From: Calidifontibacter indicus
GTDB taxonomy: Bacteria; Actinomycetota; Actinomycetes; Actinomycetales; Dermatophilaceae
Assembly (NCBI RefSeq): GCF_003386865.1
Contig: NZ_QTUA01000001.1
Location: 806,001 to 870,000 of the forward strand
Direction: 5' to 3'
Length of the DNA: 64,000 nt
Part shown: piece by piece, positions 25,009-33,556 of the stretch
How the letters are laid out: every line of letters starts with the position of its first letter
How positions within the stretch are numbered: the first letter of the stretch is position 1
Notes under the pieces: model-generated
What the model saw: the letters and a program-made list of their open reading frames with translations, nothing else
Told to the model about the DNA's origin: nothing
The model's database searches: none
Made by a program: the position numbers and the translations under genes

Positions 25009-25748
25009 TCCTGGAGAAGGTCTGGCAGTGGCTCACCGACGGCGCCAACTGGAGCGGCCCGAACGGCATCCCGATGCGCTTGGAAGAACACCTGATCTAC
25101 AGCTTCGTCACCGTGCTCATCGCGGCGGCGATCGGCATCCCGCTGGGCACCTGGATCGCGCACAGCGGTCGCGGCCGCTGGTTGGTCACGGCTGCCAATG
25201 CCGCCCGCGCCGTGCCCTCGCTCGGTCTGCTGTTCGTCGCGTCGATGTGGGCCGGCTCGCGGTTCAGCAGCGACCTCGGTGCCTACATCGCGCCGTCGAT
25301 CGTGGTGCTGGTGATCCTCGCGATCCCGCCGATCCTGGCCGGTGCCTACGCGGGGGTCTCCGAGGTCGACCCGGCCGCCCGCGACGCCGCGAAGGGCATG
25401 GGCATGACCGGCGGCCAGGTCTTCGGACGCGTGGAGTTGCCCAACGCGCTGCCGCTGATCTTCTCCGGCCTGCGCAGCGCCACCCTGCAGGTGATCGCGA
25501 CCGCCACCATCGCCGCGTCCGTCTCGCTCGGCGGCCTCGGCCGCTACCTCATCGACGGGCTCGCGCAGAGCCGCTACGACATCATGGTCGGCGGCTCCGT
25601 GCTGGTCGCGCTGCTCGCGCTCGTCATCGACCTGTTGTTCGGCCTCGTCCAGCGATTCGTCGTCTCACCCGGCCTGACCGGCCGCACCGTCCGCCGTTCC
25701 GTCCGTTCGCAGACCAAGGCCATCGAAGCCACCGGGAGTGTCCGATGA
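25005..25748 (+). CDS. opuCD: Osmoprotectant ABC importer, permease 2
   Basis: The ATG at 25005 gives 247 residues. The helices include the segment AARAVPSLGLLFVAS, and the EAA loop reads AAKGMGMTGGQVFGRVELPNALPLIFSGLR, followed by VIATATIAASVSLGGLGRYLIDG. This is the OpuCD/OpuBD type, a partner of the permease encoded just upstream. The hydrophilic C-terminus is rich in Arg and Thr. Both ends overlap neighbouring genes by 4 bases, so the operon is tightly coupled. Confidence 0.92.
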   Translation: MILEKVWQWLTDGANWSGPNGIPMRLEEHLIYSFVTVLIAAAIGIPLGTWIAHSGRGRWLVTAANAARAVPSLGLLFVASMWAGSRFSSDLGAYIAPSIVVLVILAIPPILAGAYAGVSEVDPAARDAAKGMGMTGGQVFGRVELPNALPLIFSGLRSATLQVIATATIAASVSLGGLGRYLIDGLAQSRYDIMVGGSVLVALLALVIDLLFGLVQRFVVSPGLTGRTVRRSVRSQTKAIEATGSVR

Positions 25749-26707
25749 ACCGCCCCTCCAACCGTCCGCACAATCGCCGACCCAGCCGGCGTGCCGCCCT
25801 GGCGGCCGCCCTTGCCCTCACCGTCTCGCTCACCGGTTGCGGGCTGTCGGGCAACGCGCTCGACTCCGGGTCGGGCGGCGGCGACTGCAAGACCGACAAG
25901 CCGAAGGCGGGTGCGGTCAAGATCGGTTCGGCCAACTTCCCCGAGTCGGGGCTGCTCGCCGAGATCTACGCGGGAGCGTTGCGCGCCAAGGGCATCAACG
26001 CGACGACCACCGACCCGATCGGCGCCCGCGAGGCCTACCTGAAGGCGCTCGGCGACGGCTCGGTGCAGGTGGTGCCCGAGTACACCGGGTCGTTGCTGAC
26101 CTTCCTCGACAAGGAAGCCAAGGAGAAAGACCCGGGCGAGGTCTACGCGGCGTTGCTGACGACGATTCCGTGCAGTCAGATCGCGTTGCAGCCCTCGGCC
26201 GCCGAAGACTCCAACGCGATGGTGGTCACCCGCGCCACCGCGAACAAGTGGGGTCTGAAGACCGTCTCCGACCTGGCCAAGCACGCCAACGAGATCGTCA
26301 TCGCCGCGCCGCCGGAGTTCGCCGGCCGTGACCAAGGTCTGCTGGGGTTGAAGAGCACCTACAACCTCACCCCGAAGAGCTTCCGGCCGCTCGGTGCCAC
26401 CGCCGCGATCGTCGACGCGCTGAAGAACAACCAGGCGCAGGCGGCCAACATCTTCACCACCGACCCGTCGATCAAGGCCAACGACTTCGTCGCGCTGCAG
26501 GACGACAAGAAGTTGTTCGGGTCAGACCAGGTCGTGCCGTTGGTGGCCCGGCAGGCGGCGACGCCACAACTGCAGGTCACCCTCAACGCCGTCTCGGCCA
26601 AGCTGACCACCGACAAGCTGGCCGAAATGGTGAAGCAGGTCGTCGTCGACAAGAAGGACGCGACGCAGGTCGCGAAAAACTTTCTGCAGGAATCCGGCCT
26701 GTCCTGA
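25745..26707 (+). CDS. opuCC: Osmoprotectant ABC importer, substrate-binding lipoprotein
   Basis: The ATG at 25745 gives 320 residues. The signal peptide has an Arg-rich n-region, a hydrophobic core ALAAALALTVSL and the lipobox LTGC, so the mature protein begins at about C32 and is lipid-anchored outside the membrane. The OpuAC-type binding domain shows KIGSANFPESGLLAEIYAGAL, VVPEYTGSLLTFL, SNAMVVTR and ANIFTTDPSI, as in type III quaternary-amine binders. It presents betaine, choline or carnitine to the two permeases. The exact ligand depends on aromatic cage residues that I cannot assign. Confidence 0.92.
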   Translation: MNRPSNRPHNRRPSRRAALAAALALTVSLTGCGLSGNALDSGSGGGDCKTDKPKAGAVKIGSANFPESGLLAEIYAGALRAKGINATTTDPIGAREAYLKALGDGSVQVVPEYTGSLLTFLDKEAKEKDPGEVYAALLTTIPCSQIALQPSAAEDSNAMVVTRATANKWGLKTVSDLAKHANEIVIAAPPEFAGRDQGLLGLKSTYNLTPKSFRPLGATAAIVDALKNNQAQAANIFTTDPSIKANDFVALQDDKKLFGSDQVVPLVARQAATPQLQVTLNAVSAKLTTDKLAEMVKQVVVDKKDATQVAKNFLQESGLS

Positions 26708-26719
26708 GAAGGTAGGCGG

Positions 26720-28450
26720 GTGCTCTCCCGCCTCGTCAAGCGACATCTGCAGCGTTACCCGCAGCTGACCGTCGCGATCCTCGTCCTGCAGATCATCAGC
26801 GTTGCGGCGTCGCTGTATCTGCCCTCGCTCAACGCCGACATCATCGACAAGGGCGTCACCCGCGGCGACACCGGCTACATCTGGTCGACCGGCGGCTGGA
26901 TGCTGGCGGTGTCGCTGGTGCAGGTGGTCGCCGCCATCACGGCCGCGTACGTGGCCGCGCGACTCGCGATGTTCTACGGACGCGACGCGCGCGGCGACCT
27001 GTTCGCGCGGGTCGGGGAGTTCTCCTCCCGGGAGATCAACAGCTTCGGCGCACCGACACTGATCACCCGCACCACCAACGACGTGCAGCAGGTGCAGATG
27101 GTGGTGCTGATGGGTGCCGCCCTCATGGTGTCGGCGCCGATCATGATGGTCGGCGGCGTCGTCATGGCGTTGCGCGAATCGGTGTCGATGTCGTGGCTGA
27201 TCGTGGTCGCGGTGATCGCGCTGGGCGTCAGCATCGGGCTGATCATCCGGCAACTGGTGCCCGGCTTCCGCGCCGTCCAGACCAAACTCGACGGCGTCAA
27301 CCGCATCCTGCGCGAGCACCTCTCGGGCGTCCGCGTGATCCGCGCCTTCACCCGGGAGCCGTTCGAGCAGCAGCGGTTCACCGCCGCCAACGCCGACCTC
27401 AGCACGTTGCTGATCCGCACCGGACGACTGATGGCCGCGCTGTTCCCGATCGTGTTCCTGGTGATGAACCTGTCGACCACCGCGGTCTGGTGGTTCGGCG
27501 GTCACCAGGTCGGCGACGGCACACTGGAGATCGGCGCGCTCACCGCGTACATGACCTACCTGATCCAGATCCTCATGTCGGTCATGATGGCGACCTTCAT
27601 GTTCATGATCATTCCGCGTGCGTCGGTATCGGCCGAGCGCATCGCCGAGGTGCTCGACACCGAACCGTCGGTCGTGCCGCCGTCCGCCCCGCGCACCCCC
27701 GACCACGTCCGCGGGGTCGTCGACCTGCGCTCGGTCGCGATGTCCTACCCCGGCGCCGACGTGCCGGTGTTGCAGGACGTCACGCTGCACGCCGAGCCCG
27801 GACAGACGGTCGCGATCATCGGCGCCACCGGTTCGGGCAAGACGACGCTGCTGTCGCTCATCGCGCGGTTGTTCGACGCGACGGCGGGGGAGGTGCTGGT
27901 CGACGGCGTCGATGTGCGCGAACTCGACCCGCATCTGCTGTGGGGACGCATCGGCATCGTGCCGCAGAAGTCCTACCTGTTCACCGGCACGGTGGCCAGC
28001 AACCTGCGCTACGACGACCCGGAGGCATCGGACGAGGTGTTGTGGCAGGCGCTGCGCATCGCGCAGGCCGATGGTTTCGTGCGCGACCTCGAAGGCGGCT
28101 TCGACGCCCCGGTGAGCCAGGGCGGCACCAACTTCTCCGGCGGCCAACGCCAGCGGTTGTGCATCGCCCGCGCACTGGTCAGCCGGGCCACGGTCTACCT
28201 GTTCGACGACAGTTTCTCCGCGCTCGACCTGCGCACCGACCGCGCCCTGCGCACCGCGCTGGAGCCCTACACCCGTGACAGCACGGTCTTCCTCGTCGCG
28301 CAGCGGGTCTCCACCATCCGCGACGCCGACCAGATCGTGGTGCTCGAGGACGGCAGGGTCGTCGGGCTCGGCACGCACGACGAGTTGCTGCGCGATTGCG
28401 CTGAGTACCAAGAGATCTGTGCCTCGCAGCGAATCGAGGACGCGGCATGA
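26720..28450 (+). CDS. Heterodimeric ABC exporter, half-transporter 1 (degenerate-site subunit)
   Basis: The 576-residue protein starts with GTG at 26720. The N-terminal half has six helices of a type IV exporter. The ATPase half has Walker A GATGSGKTT, the signature FSGGQRQRL and Walker B YLFDDSFSALD. The residue after the Walker B Asp is D497, not the catalytic Glu, so this subunit carries a degenerate nucleotide site. The next gene starts within its last codon (ATGA at 28447-28450) and encodes the partner. Such pairs export drugs, lipids or peptides; no substrate can be assigned. Confidence 0.9.
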   Translation: MLSRLVKRHLQRYPQLTVAILVLQIISVAASLYLPSLNADIIDKGVTRGDTGYIWSTGGWMLAVSLVQVVAAITAAYVAARLAMFYGRDARGDLFARVGEFSSREINSFGAPTLITRTTNDVQQVQMVVLMGAALMVSAPIMMVGGVVMALRESVSMSWLIVVAVIALGVSIGLIIRQLVPGFRAVQTKLDGVNRILREHLSGVRVIRAFTREPFEQQRFTAANADLSTLLIRTGRLMAALFPIVFLVMNLSTTAVWWFGGHQVGDGTLEIGALTAYMTYLIQILMSVMMATFMFMIIPRASVSAERIAEVLDTEPSVVPPSAPRTPDHVRGVVDLRSVAMSYPGADVPVLQDVTLHAEPGQTVAIIGATGSGKTTLLSLIARLFDATAGEVLVDGVDVRELDPHLLWGRIGIVPQKSYLFTGTVASNLRYDDPEASDEVLWQALRIAQADGFVRDLEGGFDAPVSQGGTNFSGGQRQRLCIARALVSRATVYLFDDSFSALDLRTDRALRTALEPYTRDSTVFLVAQRVSTIRDADQIVVLEDGRVVGLGTHDELLRDCAEYQEICASQRIEDAA

Positions 28451-30294
28451 GCGAAAAGACGAACCAGACCGCGCGTCGACCGATGCGCCGCGGCGGCGGG
28501 CCCGGCATGGGTGTCGGCATGGGCGAGAAGACGATGGACTTCAAGGGTTCGGGCAAGCGGTTGCTCGGACGCCTGCGGCCCTTCCGCGCCACCCTGACCG
28601 TGGTGCTCGTGCTGACCATCGCGGCCGTCCTGCTGTCGGTGATCGCCCCGCGGGTGCTCGGCACCGCGGTCGACGAGATCTACGCGGGGGTCGTCGGGCA
28701 GCGTCCGATCGCCTTCGGTGAGGTCGGACGCATCCTCGCAATCGTCACCGGTCTCTACCTGTGCGCCGCGCTCGCCCAACTGGTGCAGGGGTTCCTGCTC
28801 GCCAAGGTGGTGCAGCGCACCGTCCAGCGGTTGCGCGACGAGGTCGAGGCGAAGGTCAACCGGCTGCCGCTGGCCTACCTCGACGGGCAACCGCGTGGCG
28901 AGATGCTGTCGCGCGTCACCAACGACATCGACAACGTCGGCCAGTCGATGCAACAGACGATCAGCCAGCTGCTGTTCAACGGGCTGACCGTCATCGGCGT
29001 CGTCGTCATGATGATCTCGATCTCGTGGTGGCTGACGATCGTGGCGGTGCTCGCGGTGCCGGTCGTGATGCTGGTGACCGCGCGGGTGATGAAGAAGTCG
29101 CAGGGTCTGTTCGTGCAGCAGTGGCAGCACACCGGAGCGCTCAACGCTCAGATCGAGGAGACCTACTCGGCCCACGAACTGGTCAAGGTGTTCGGCCGCG
29201 GCCCGCAGGTGCAGGCCGCGTTCGCTGCGAAGAACGACGAACTCACCGGGGTCAGCTGGAAGGCGCAGTTCATCAGCGGCCTGGTGATGCCGATCATGAT
29301 GTTCGTCGGCAACCTGCAGTACGTCATCGTCTGTGTGCTCGGCGGACTGCAGGTGGCGAACGGCGGGATGTCGCTGGGGCAGGTCACCGCGTTCATCCAG
29401 TACTCGCGGCAGTTCACCCAACCGATCACCCAACTCGCCTCGATGGTCAACCTGCTGCAGTCGGGTGTCGCTTCGGCCGAGCGGGTGTTCGAGGTGCTCG
29501 ATGCGCCCGAGGAGCCGGCCGACGCGGCCGGCTCGCTGCCGCCGGCGCGCGGCCGGGTCACCTTCGAGGACGTCTCGTTCTCCTACTCCGCCGAGCCCGG
29601 CGCGCAGCCGCTGATCGAAGACCTCAACCTCTCGGTCGAACCCGGCCAGACCGTCGCGATCGTCGGCCCGACCGGCGCCGGCAAAACCACGCTGGTCAAC
29701 CTCATCATGCGGTTCTACGACGTGCGCACCGGACGGATCACGCTGGACGGCACGGACATTCGCGATGTGCCGCGATCGCAGCTGCGGTCGCGGATCGGGA
29801 TGGTGCTGCAGGACACCTGGCTGTTCCACGGCACGATCGGCGACAACATCGCCTACGGCAACCCGGACGCGTCCGACGAAGACGTGCTGGAGGCGGCGCA
29901 GGCGACCTTCGTCGACCGGTTCGTGCACTCGTTGCCCGACGGCTACGACACGATCGTCGACGAGGACGGCACCAACGTGTCGGTCGGCGAACGTCAGCTC
30001 ATCACGATCGCCCGCGCGTTCGTGGCCGATCCGGCGCTGTTGATCCTCGACGAGGCGACCTCCTCGGTCGACACCCGCACCGAGGTGCTCGTGCAGCACG
30101 CGATGGCCGCGCTGCGGGCGCACCGCACGAGCTTCGTCATCGCCCACCGGCTGTCGACGATCCGCGACGCCGACGTGATCCTGGTGATGGACCAGGGGCG
30201 CATCGTCGAGCAGGGCAACCACGAGTCGCTGCTCGCCGCCGGCGGTGTGTACGCCGACCTGTACGCCTCGCAGTTCGAGGGCGTCGCGACCTGA
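28447..30294 (+). CDS. Heterodimeric ABC exporter, half-transporter 2
   Basis: The 615-residue protein begins with a Gly/Met-rich N-terminus (PMRRGGGPGMGVGMGEKTM), then six helices, then an ATPase with Walker A GPTGAGKTT and Walker B LLILDEATSSVD with a normal catalytic Glu. Its signature is SVGERQ at about residues 512-517 instead of LSGGQ. In a dimer this aberrant signature faces the degenerate Walker site of the partner, so the two defects fall in the same, non-hydrolysing site. The canonical site is formed by this Walker pair and the partner's FSGGQ. The pattern is that of TM287/288-like exporters. Confidence 0.9.
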   Translation: MSEKTNQTARRPMRRGGGPGMGVGMGEKTMDFKGSGKRLLGRLRPFRATLTVVLVLTIAAVLLSVIAPRVLGTAVDEIYAGVVGQRPIAFGEVGRILAIVTGLYLCAALAQLVQGFLLAKVVQRTVQRLRDEVEAKVNRLPLAYLDGQPRGEMLSRVTNDIDNVGQSMQQTISQLLFNGLTVIGVVVMMISISWWLTIVAVLAVPVVMLVTARVMKKSQGLFVQQWQHTGALNAQIEETYSAHELVKVFGRGPQVQAAFAAKNDELTGVSWKAQFISGLVMPIMMFVGNLQYVIVCVLGGLQVANGGMSLGQVTAFIQYSRQFTQPITQLASMVNLLQSGVASAERVFEVLDAPEEPADAAGSLPPARGRVTFEDVSFSYSAEPGAQPLIEDLNLSVEPGQTVAIVGPTGAGKTTLVNLIMRFYDVRTGRITLDGTDIRDVPRSQLRSRIGMVLQDTWLFHGTIGDNIAYGNPDASDEDVLEAAQATFVDRFVHSLPDGYDTIVDEDGTNVSVGERQLITIARAFVADPALLILDEATSSVDTRTEVLVQHAMAALRAHRTSFVIAHRLSTIRDADVILVMDQGRIVEQGNHESLLAAGGVYADLYASQFEGVAT

Positions 30295-30319
30295 CCCCCG
30301 AGCCACCCCGTCCGGCGGG

Positions 30320-31418
30320 TCAGGCGCCGACGACCCACTCGGCGTAGAAAAACCCGAGCCCGGCGGCCACGCACACCCCGCAGATGATCCAGAACCGGAT
30401 CGTCACGGTGATCTGGGGCCAGCCGAGCATCTCGAAGTGGTGGTGGATCGGGGTGATCCGGAACAGCCGCTTGCCGACCCCGCCGTTGCTGCGCTTGGTG
30501 GCCTTGAAGTAACTCACCTGCAGGATGACCGACATCGTCTCGAACACGAAGAGTCCACCGAGCACGATCATCAGCAGCTCCGTCCGGGTGGTGATCGCCA
30601 GCCCCGCCAGTGCCGCCCCCCAGCCCGAGAGAACCGGTGTCTCCCATGAAGATTCGCGCCGGGGAGGCGTTCCACCACAGGAAGCCGAAGCAGGCACCCA
30701 TGACGCACGCTGCCACCAGGGCGAGGTCGAGCGGGTCACGCACGGTGTAGCACTTGCTCGATCCGACGAACTGGCAGTTCTGGTTGAACTGCCAGACCCC
30801 GATGAGCACGTACGACCCGAACACCATGGCGCAGGCTCCGGCCGCCTGCCCGTCGAGCCCGTCGGTGAGGTTCACGCCGTTGCTGGCGCCGGCGATCATC
30901 ACGTTGGCCCACGCGACGAACAGCACCACGCCGAGCACCGTCCCGCCGACCGCGAGGTCGACCCAGGTGTCGCGCACGAACGAGACACGAAAGCTCGCCG
31001 GTGCCACCCCGTCGCGGTCGAACCGGGTCGCGAGCACCGCGAAGACGACGGCGACCACCGTCTGACCGACGAGCTTCTGGCGTGAGGTGAGGCCGAGCGA
31101 GCGTTCGTGGGTGATCTTGGTCCAGTCGTCGAGGAACCCGACGAACCCGATGCCGACCATCAGGAACAGCACCAACAATCCGGACGCGGTCGGCGGCGCC
31201 CAAGTGACGAGGTGGGCGAGGGCGTAGCCGAGCAGGGTGCCGCCGATGATGACGATGCCGCCCATCTGCGGCGTGCCCTTCTTGGTGTGATGGGTGGTCG
31301 GACCGTCGTCGCGCACGAACTGGCCCCAGCCGCGACGGGTGGCGATCCGGATGAAGTAGCGGGTGCCGATCAGCACGCTGAGCACGGCTACGAGCGTGCC
31401 GATGGGAATGAGCTTCAC
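30320..31418 (-). pseudogene. mraY: Phospho-MurNAc-pentapeptide translocase, interrupted by a frameshift
   Basis: A GTG at 31418 opens a frame reading LIPIGTLVAVLSVLIGT and then the MraY hallmarks RDDGPTTHHTKKGTPQMGG, GFLDDWTKI, NLTDGLDG and SPARIFMGDTGSLGLGG. The frame is then lost at a run of six C (30617-30622 on the plus strand). The missing part continues in the next frame: LAGLAITTRTELLMIVLGG, then SVILQVSYFKAT, ITPIHHHFEMLGW and the end at 30320. Removing one base restores about 365 residues, normal for MraY, which makes lipid I on the inner membrane face. All catalytic motifs survive, so a sequencing error is likely. The gene is not in a division/cell-wall cluster, which is unusual. 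Confidence 0.85.
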
Positions 31419-31481
31419 GGCGAAGCATGCTCGCTCGGATCGACGGACTCGGCCATGGGTACATCTGCCCGCCCGCTCCCT

Positions 31482-31555
31482 CCGCAGACGCCGCACCTCC
31501 TGGCAGACGCTGCTGTTGCAACCGCAGCTGCCGGTGAGCGCAGCGTTTGCGGGTG
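31482..31555. repeat. Dispersed double-palindrome element, copy 2
   Basis: A degenerate left arm (31482-31500), the core GACGCTGCTGTTGCAAC at about 31506-31522 and a right arm at 31532-31553 are recognisable. The right arm is the exact reverse complement of the left arm of copy 1. The copy lies just beyond the stop of the minus-strand lipase gene (31569) and upstream of mraY, consistent with a terminator role. Confidence 0.65.
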
Positions 31556-31568
31556 GGGCTGACGCGGG

Positions 31569-33014
31569 TCAGGCGGGCGGGCGTTGCAGGTGGTAGTCCT
31601 CGATGCTGCCGGAGGTGCCGGTGAAGAACGGGCTGTCGTAGAACGCTCGGACGTCGGTGTCGCTACTGCTCGCCGGCGCCCAGTCGTGGGCCGACTGGGC
31701 GTATCGCCCGGCCTCGTGCACCGCGATCGGGTTGCTGTCGTCGCCGTCGCGGGGCCGCGGGTCGCCGGTGATGCCGACGCGGTTCATCGCGTCGGGCGGG
31801 CCTTGCGTGTCGAGCCGAGGGACGGGGTCGGCGCGGTGGGCCAGATCGAGCGACGTGACTGCGGACGGCAGCGCGATCCGCGACACGGGGGAGCCGGCGG
31901 TGACCACGTGGGTGACGTTGAAGGTGCGCCGGAACTTCGGGTCCTGCGCCATCCGGGTGGCCACGATGCCGCCCTGGCTGTGCCCGGCCAGCAGCACCGG
32001 CTCGCTGCCCGGGGTCACCCCGTGCTTGCGCATCGACATCCGCAGTGCCCGCTCGATCGCCGGGTAGAGGGAGCTCGGCAGCCCGGCGATCGCGGCCAGG
32101 TTGGCGGTCGCATCGCTCGGCTGCGCCGGACTCTTCGGCGACCAGTCCTGGGTGCCCGGCACTTCGACGATCCAGGAGCCCCGGCCAGTCGCATCGACGA
32201 CCCGGCGCACCCGGATGCGGGAAGCGGTGTTGTCGGCGTTGGCGCGCGACGACTCGCTGGAGTCGATGCTGTGCAAGATGTCGGACGCCGCGCGCGGGGG
32301 AGCAGCGGACGGTGCCCGCGAGGGCACCGGGGTGACGGTCAGTGGCCGGGAGTCGCGCATCAGCCGAATCACCCTGGCCTTCCACACGATCGACGCGGCC
32401 TGCGCCTCGAGCGTGGGCGGGGTGGTCGGGTCGATCCGCCAGAACAGCGCCTGTGCCGTCAGGAGCGCGGCCTCGGTGACCTCCGGGTCGTGCGCCATGG
32501 TGCGGGTGACGGTGCCGCCGAACGCGGCGGCCCACGCGACGGTGACCTTGCCGGCGTACAACGAGGGGACGTGCATGTCGAGGACGGACGGCGGGGTGCT
32601 GCGCAACGCCTGCCCGCCGGCCTCGACCGTCGACCGGGCAAGGAAGAACGCCAGGTGGAACGGGGCCGTCTGCACCTTGATCAGCCGCAGCGACAGCGCG
32701 ATCGTGGCGTCGGTCGTGGCATATGCACTCGCGGCGGCGCGCAGGGAGCGGGCGGAGTACTCGGCGTCGAAGGCGGTGGCGAACAACCCGCCCGGGCGAT
32801 GCAGCAGCCACGCCTCGTCACCGGCGATGCCCGACGCCTGGAGCGGCGCGAACGGCACGGCGCTCGCGGGCAGGTGGAACAGCGCCGTGGTGATCTGCCC
32901 GGCGCCACGTCGGATGTCGTCGCCGAGCCGGTCGAGCACCGTTGCGGTAGAACGCATGTCGGTGAGGTCGGCCTCCGTCGAGCGCGAACCGCCGGTGCGT
33001 TTGGGCTCGCTCAT
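31569..33014 (-). CDS. Alpha/beta hydrolase (lipase-like) coupled to a WXG100-like protein
   Basis: The 481-residue protein has a long helical, Ala-rich N-terminal half without a signal peptide, and a C-terminal alpha/beta hydrolase domain. The nucleophile elbow is VLLAGHSQGGIVATRM and the strand before it is GSWIVEVPGTQDW. HRADPVPRLD and AHDW near the end can supply the remaining triad residues. Its ATG overlaps the stop of the small WXG100-like gene upstream (ATGA). Such a pairing, a small WxG helical-hairpin protein with a larger enzyme, resembles substrates of type VII secretion. No ESX secretion genes are in the window. The substrate is unknown; export is inference. Confidence 0.72.
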   Translation of the reverse strand: MSEPKRTGGSRSTEADLTDMRSTATVLDRLGDDIRRGAGQITTALFHLPASAVPFAPLQASGIAGDEAWLLHRPGGLFATAFDAEYSARSLRAAASAYATTDATIALSLRLIKVQTAPFHLAFFLARSTVEAGGQALRSTPPSVLDMHVPSLYAGKVTVAWAAAFGGTVTRTMAHDPEVTEAALLTAQALFWRIDPTTPPTLEAQAASIVWKARVIRLMRDSRPLTVTPVPSRAPSAAPPRAASDILHSIDSSESSRANADNTASRIRVRRVVDATGRGSWIVEVPGTQDWSPKSPAQPSDATANLAAIAGLPSSLYPAIERALRMSMRKHGVTPGSEPVLLAGHSQGGIVATRMAQDPKFRRTFNVTHVVTAGSPVSRIALPSAVTSLDLAHRADPVPRLDTQGPPDAMNRVGITGDPRPRDGDDSNPIAVHEAGRYAQSAHDWAPASSSDTDVRAFYDSPFFTGTSGSIEDYHLQRPPA

Positions 33015-33352
33015 CGCAGCTCCTCCGCAGCGTTGATCACGGTGCGGCCGATGCTGCCCGCAGCTCCCACCACGGCGTCGGCAATACCTCCGGCGGCCGA
33101 ACCGGCCGCCCGTTGCCGCCGCTCGACGGTGCGGGCGTAAGCACGCAGCGCAGCCGCCAGCGAGTCGGTGTCACGGGCCAGTGCGTAGAGGCGTGATCCG
33201 TTGTCGGACAACCTCTTGCGGTACTGCGCCGCGGCGTCGCCGCGCCAGTCGACACCCTGGGCCGACGACGTGCGCCGGGCGTAGCTGCGCAGATCGCGCG
33301 CCACACCGGCGACCCGAGCGGCCGCCCCTCTGATCTGGTCTGCATCGTCCAT
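33011..33352 (-). CDS. WXG100-like small helical protein
   Basis: The 113-residue protein is all-alpha, with the turn motif VDWRGDAAAQYRKRL near residue 35-50, a W-x-G motif between two long helices as in ESAT-6/WXG100 and related WxG proteins. The second helix runs through ALARDTDSLAAALRAYARTVERRQ. A Gly/Ala-rich tail follows. It is co-translated with the lipase-like enzyme encoded next. WXG100 proteins form antiparallel hairpins exported by type VII systems, often bound to a partner or as the N-terminal module of a toxin. The match is by motif and context only. Confidence 0.6.
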   Translation of the reverse strand: MDDADQIRGAAARVAGVARDLRSYARRTSSAQGVDWRGDAAAQYRKRLSDNGSRLYALARDTDSLAAALRAYARTVERRQRAAGSAAGGIADAVVGAAGSIGRTVINAAEELR

Positions 33353-33484
33353 GCCGGCAAACTACGGACGGCGCGCCGCCGCCACCGTCGCCTCGCAGCG
33401 AGCTGTGCGCCACCGTCCCGCGGCGGTGGGGCTGTGGGAAGAAGCGGGCGGACACCCGCGCTGCAAGTCGACGAAGAGACACAA

Positions 33485-33512
33485 CGAAGGCCCCGGAATT
33501 CCGGGGCCTTCG
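33485..33512 (-). terminator. Palindromic terminator of the EtfD-like gene
   Basis: CGAAGGCCCCGGAA pairs exactly with TTCCGGGGCCTTCG as a 28-base perfect palindrome. It lies 45 bases beyond the stop codon of the minus-strand Fe-S oxidoreductase gene. The rest of 33353-33556 shows no gene and should hold the promoter of the WXG100-like gene. Confidence 0.75.
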
Positions 33513-33556
33513 CCGTCGTCAGCGCGCGAGTTGCAGCGCGAGTGTCCGCTCGCGGG

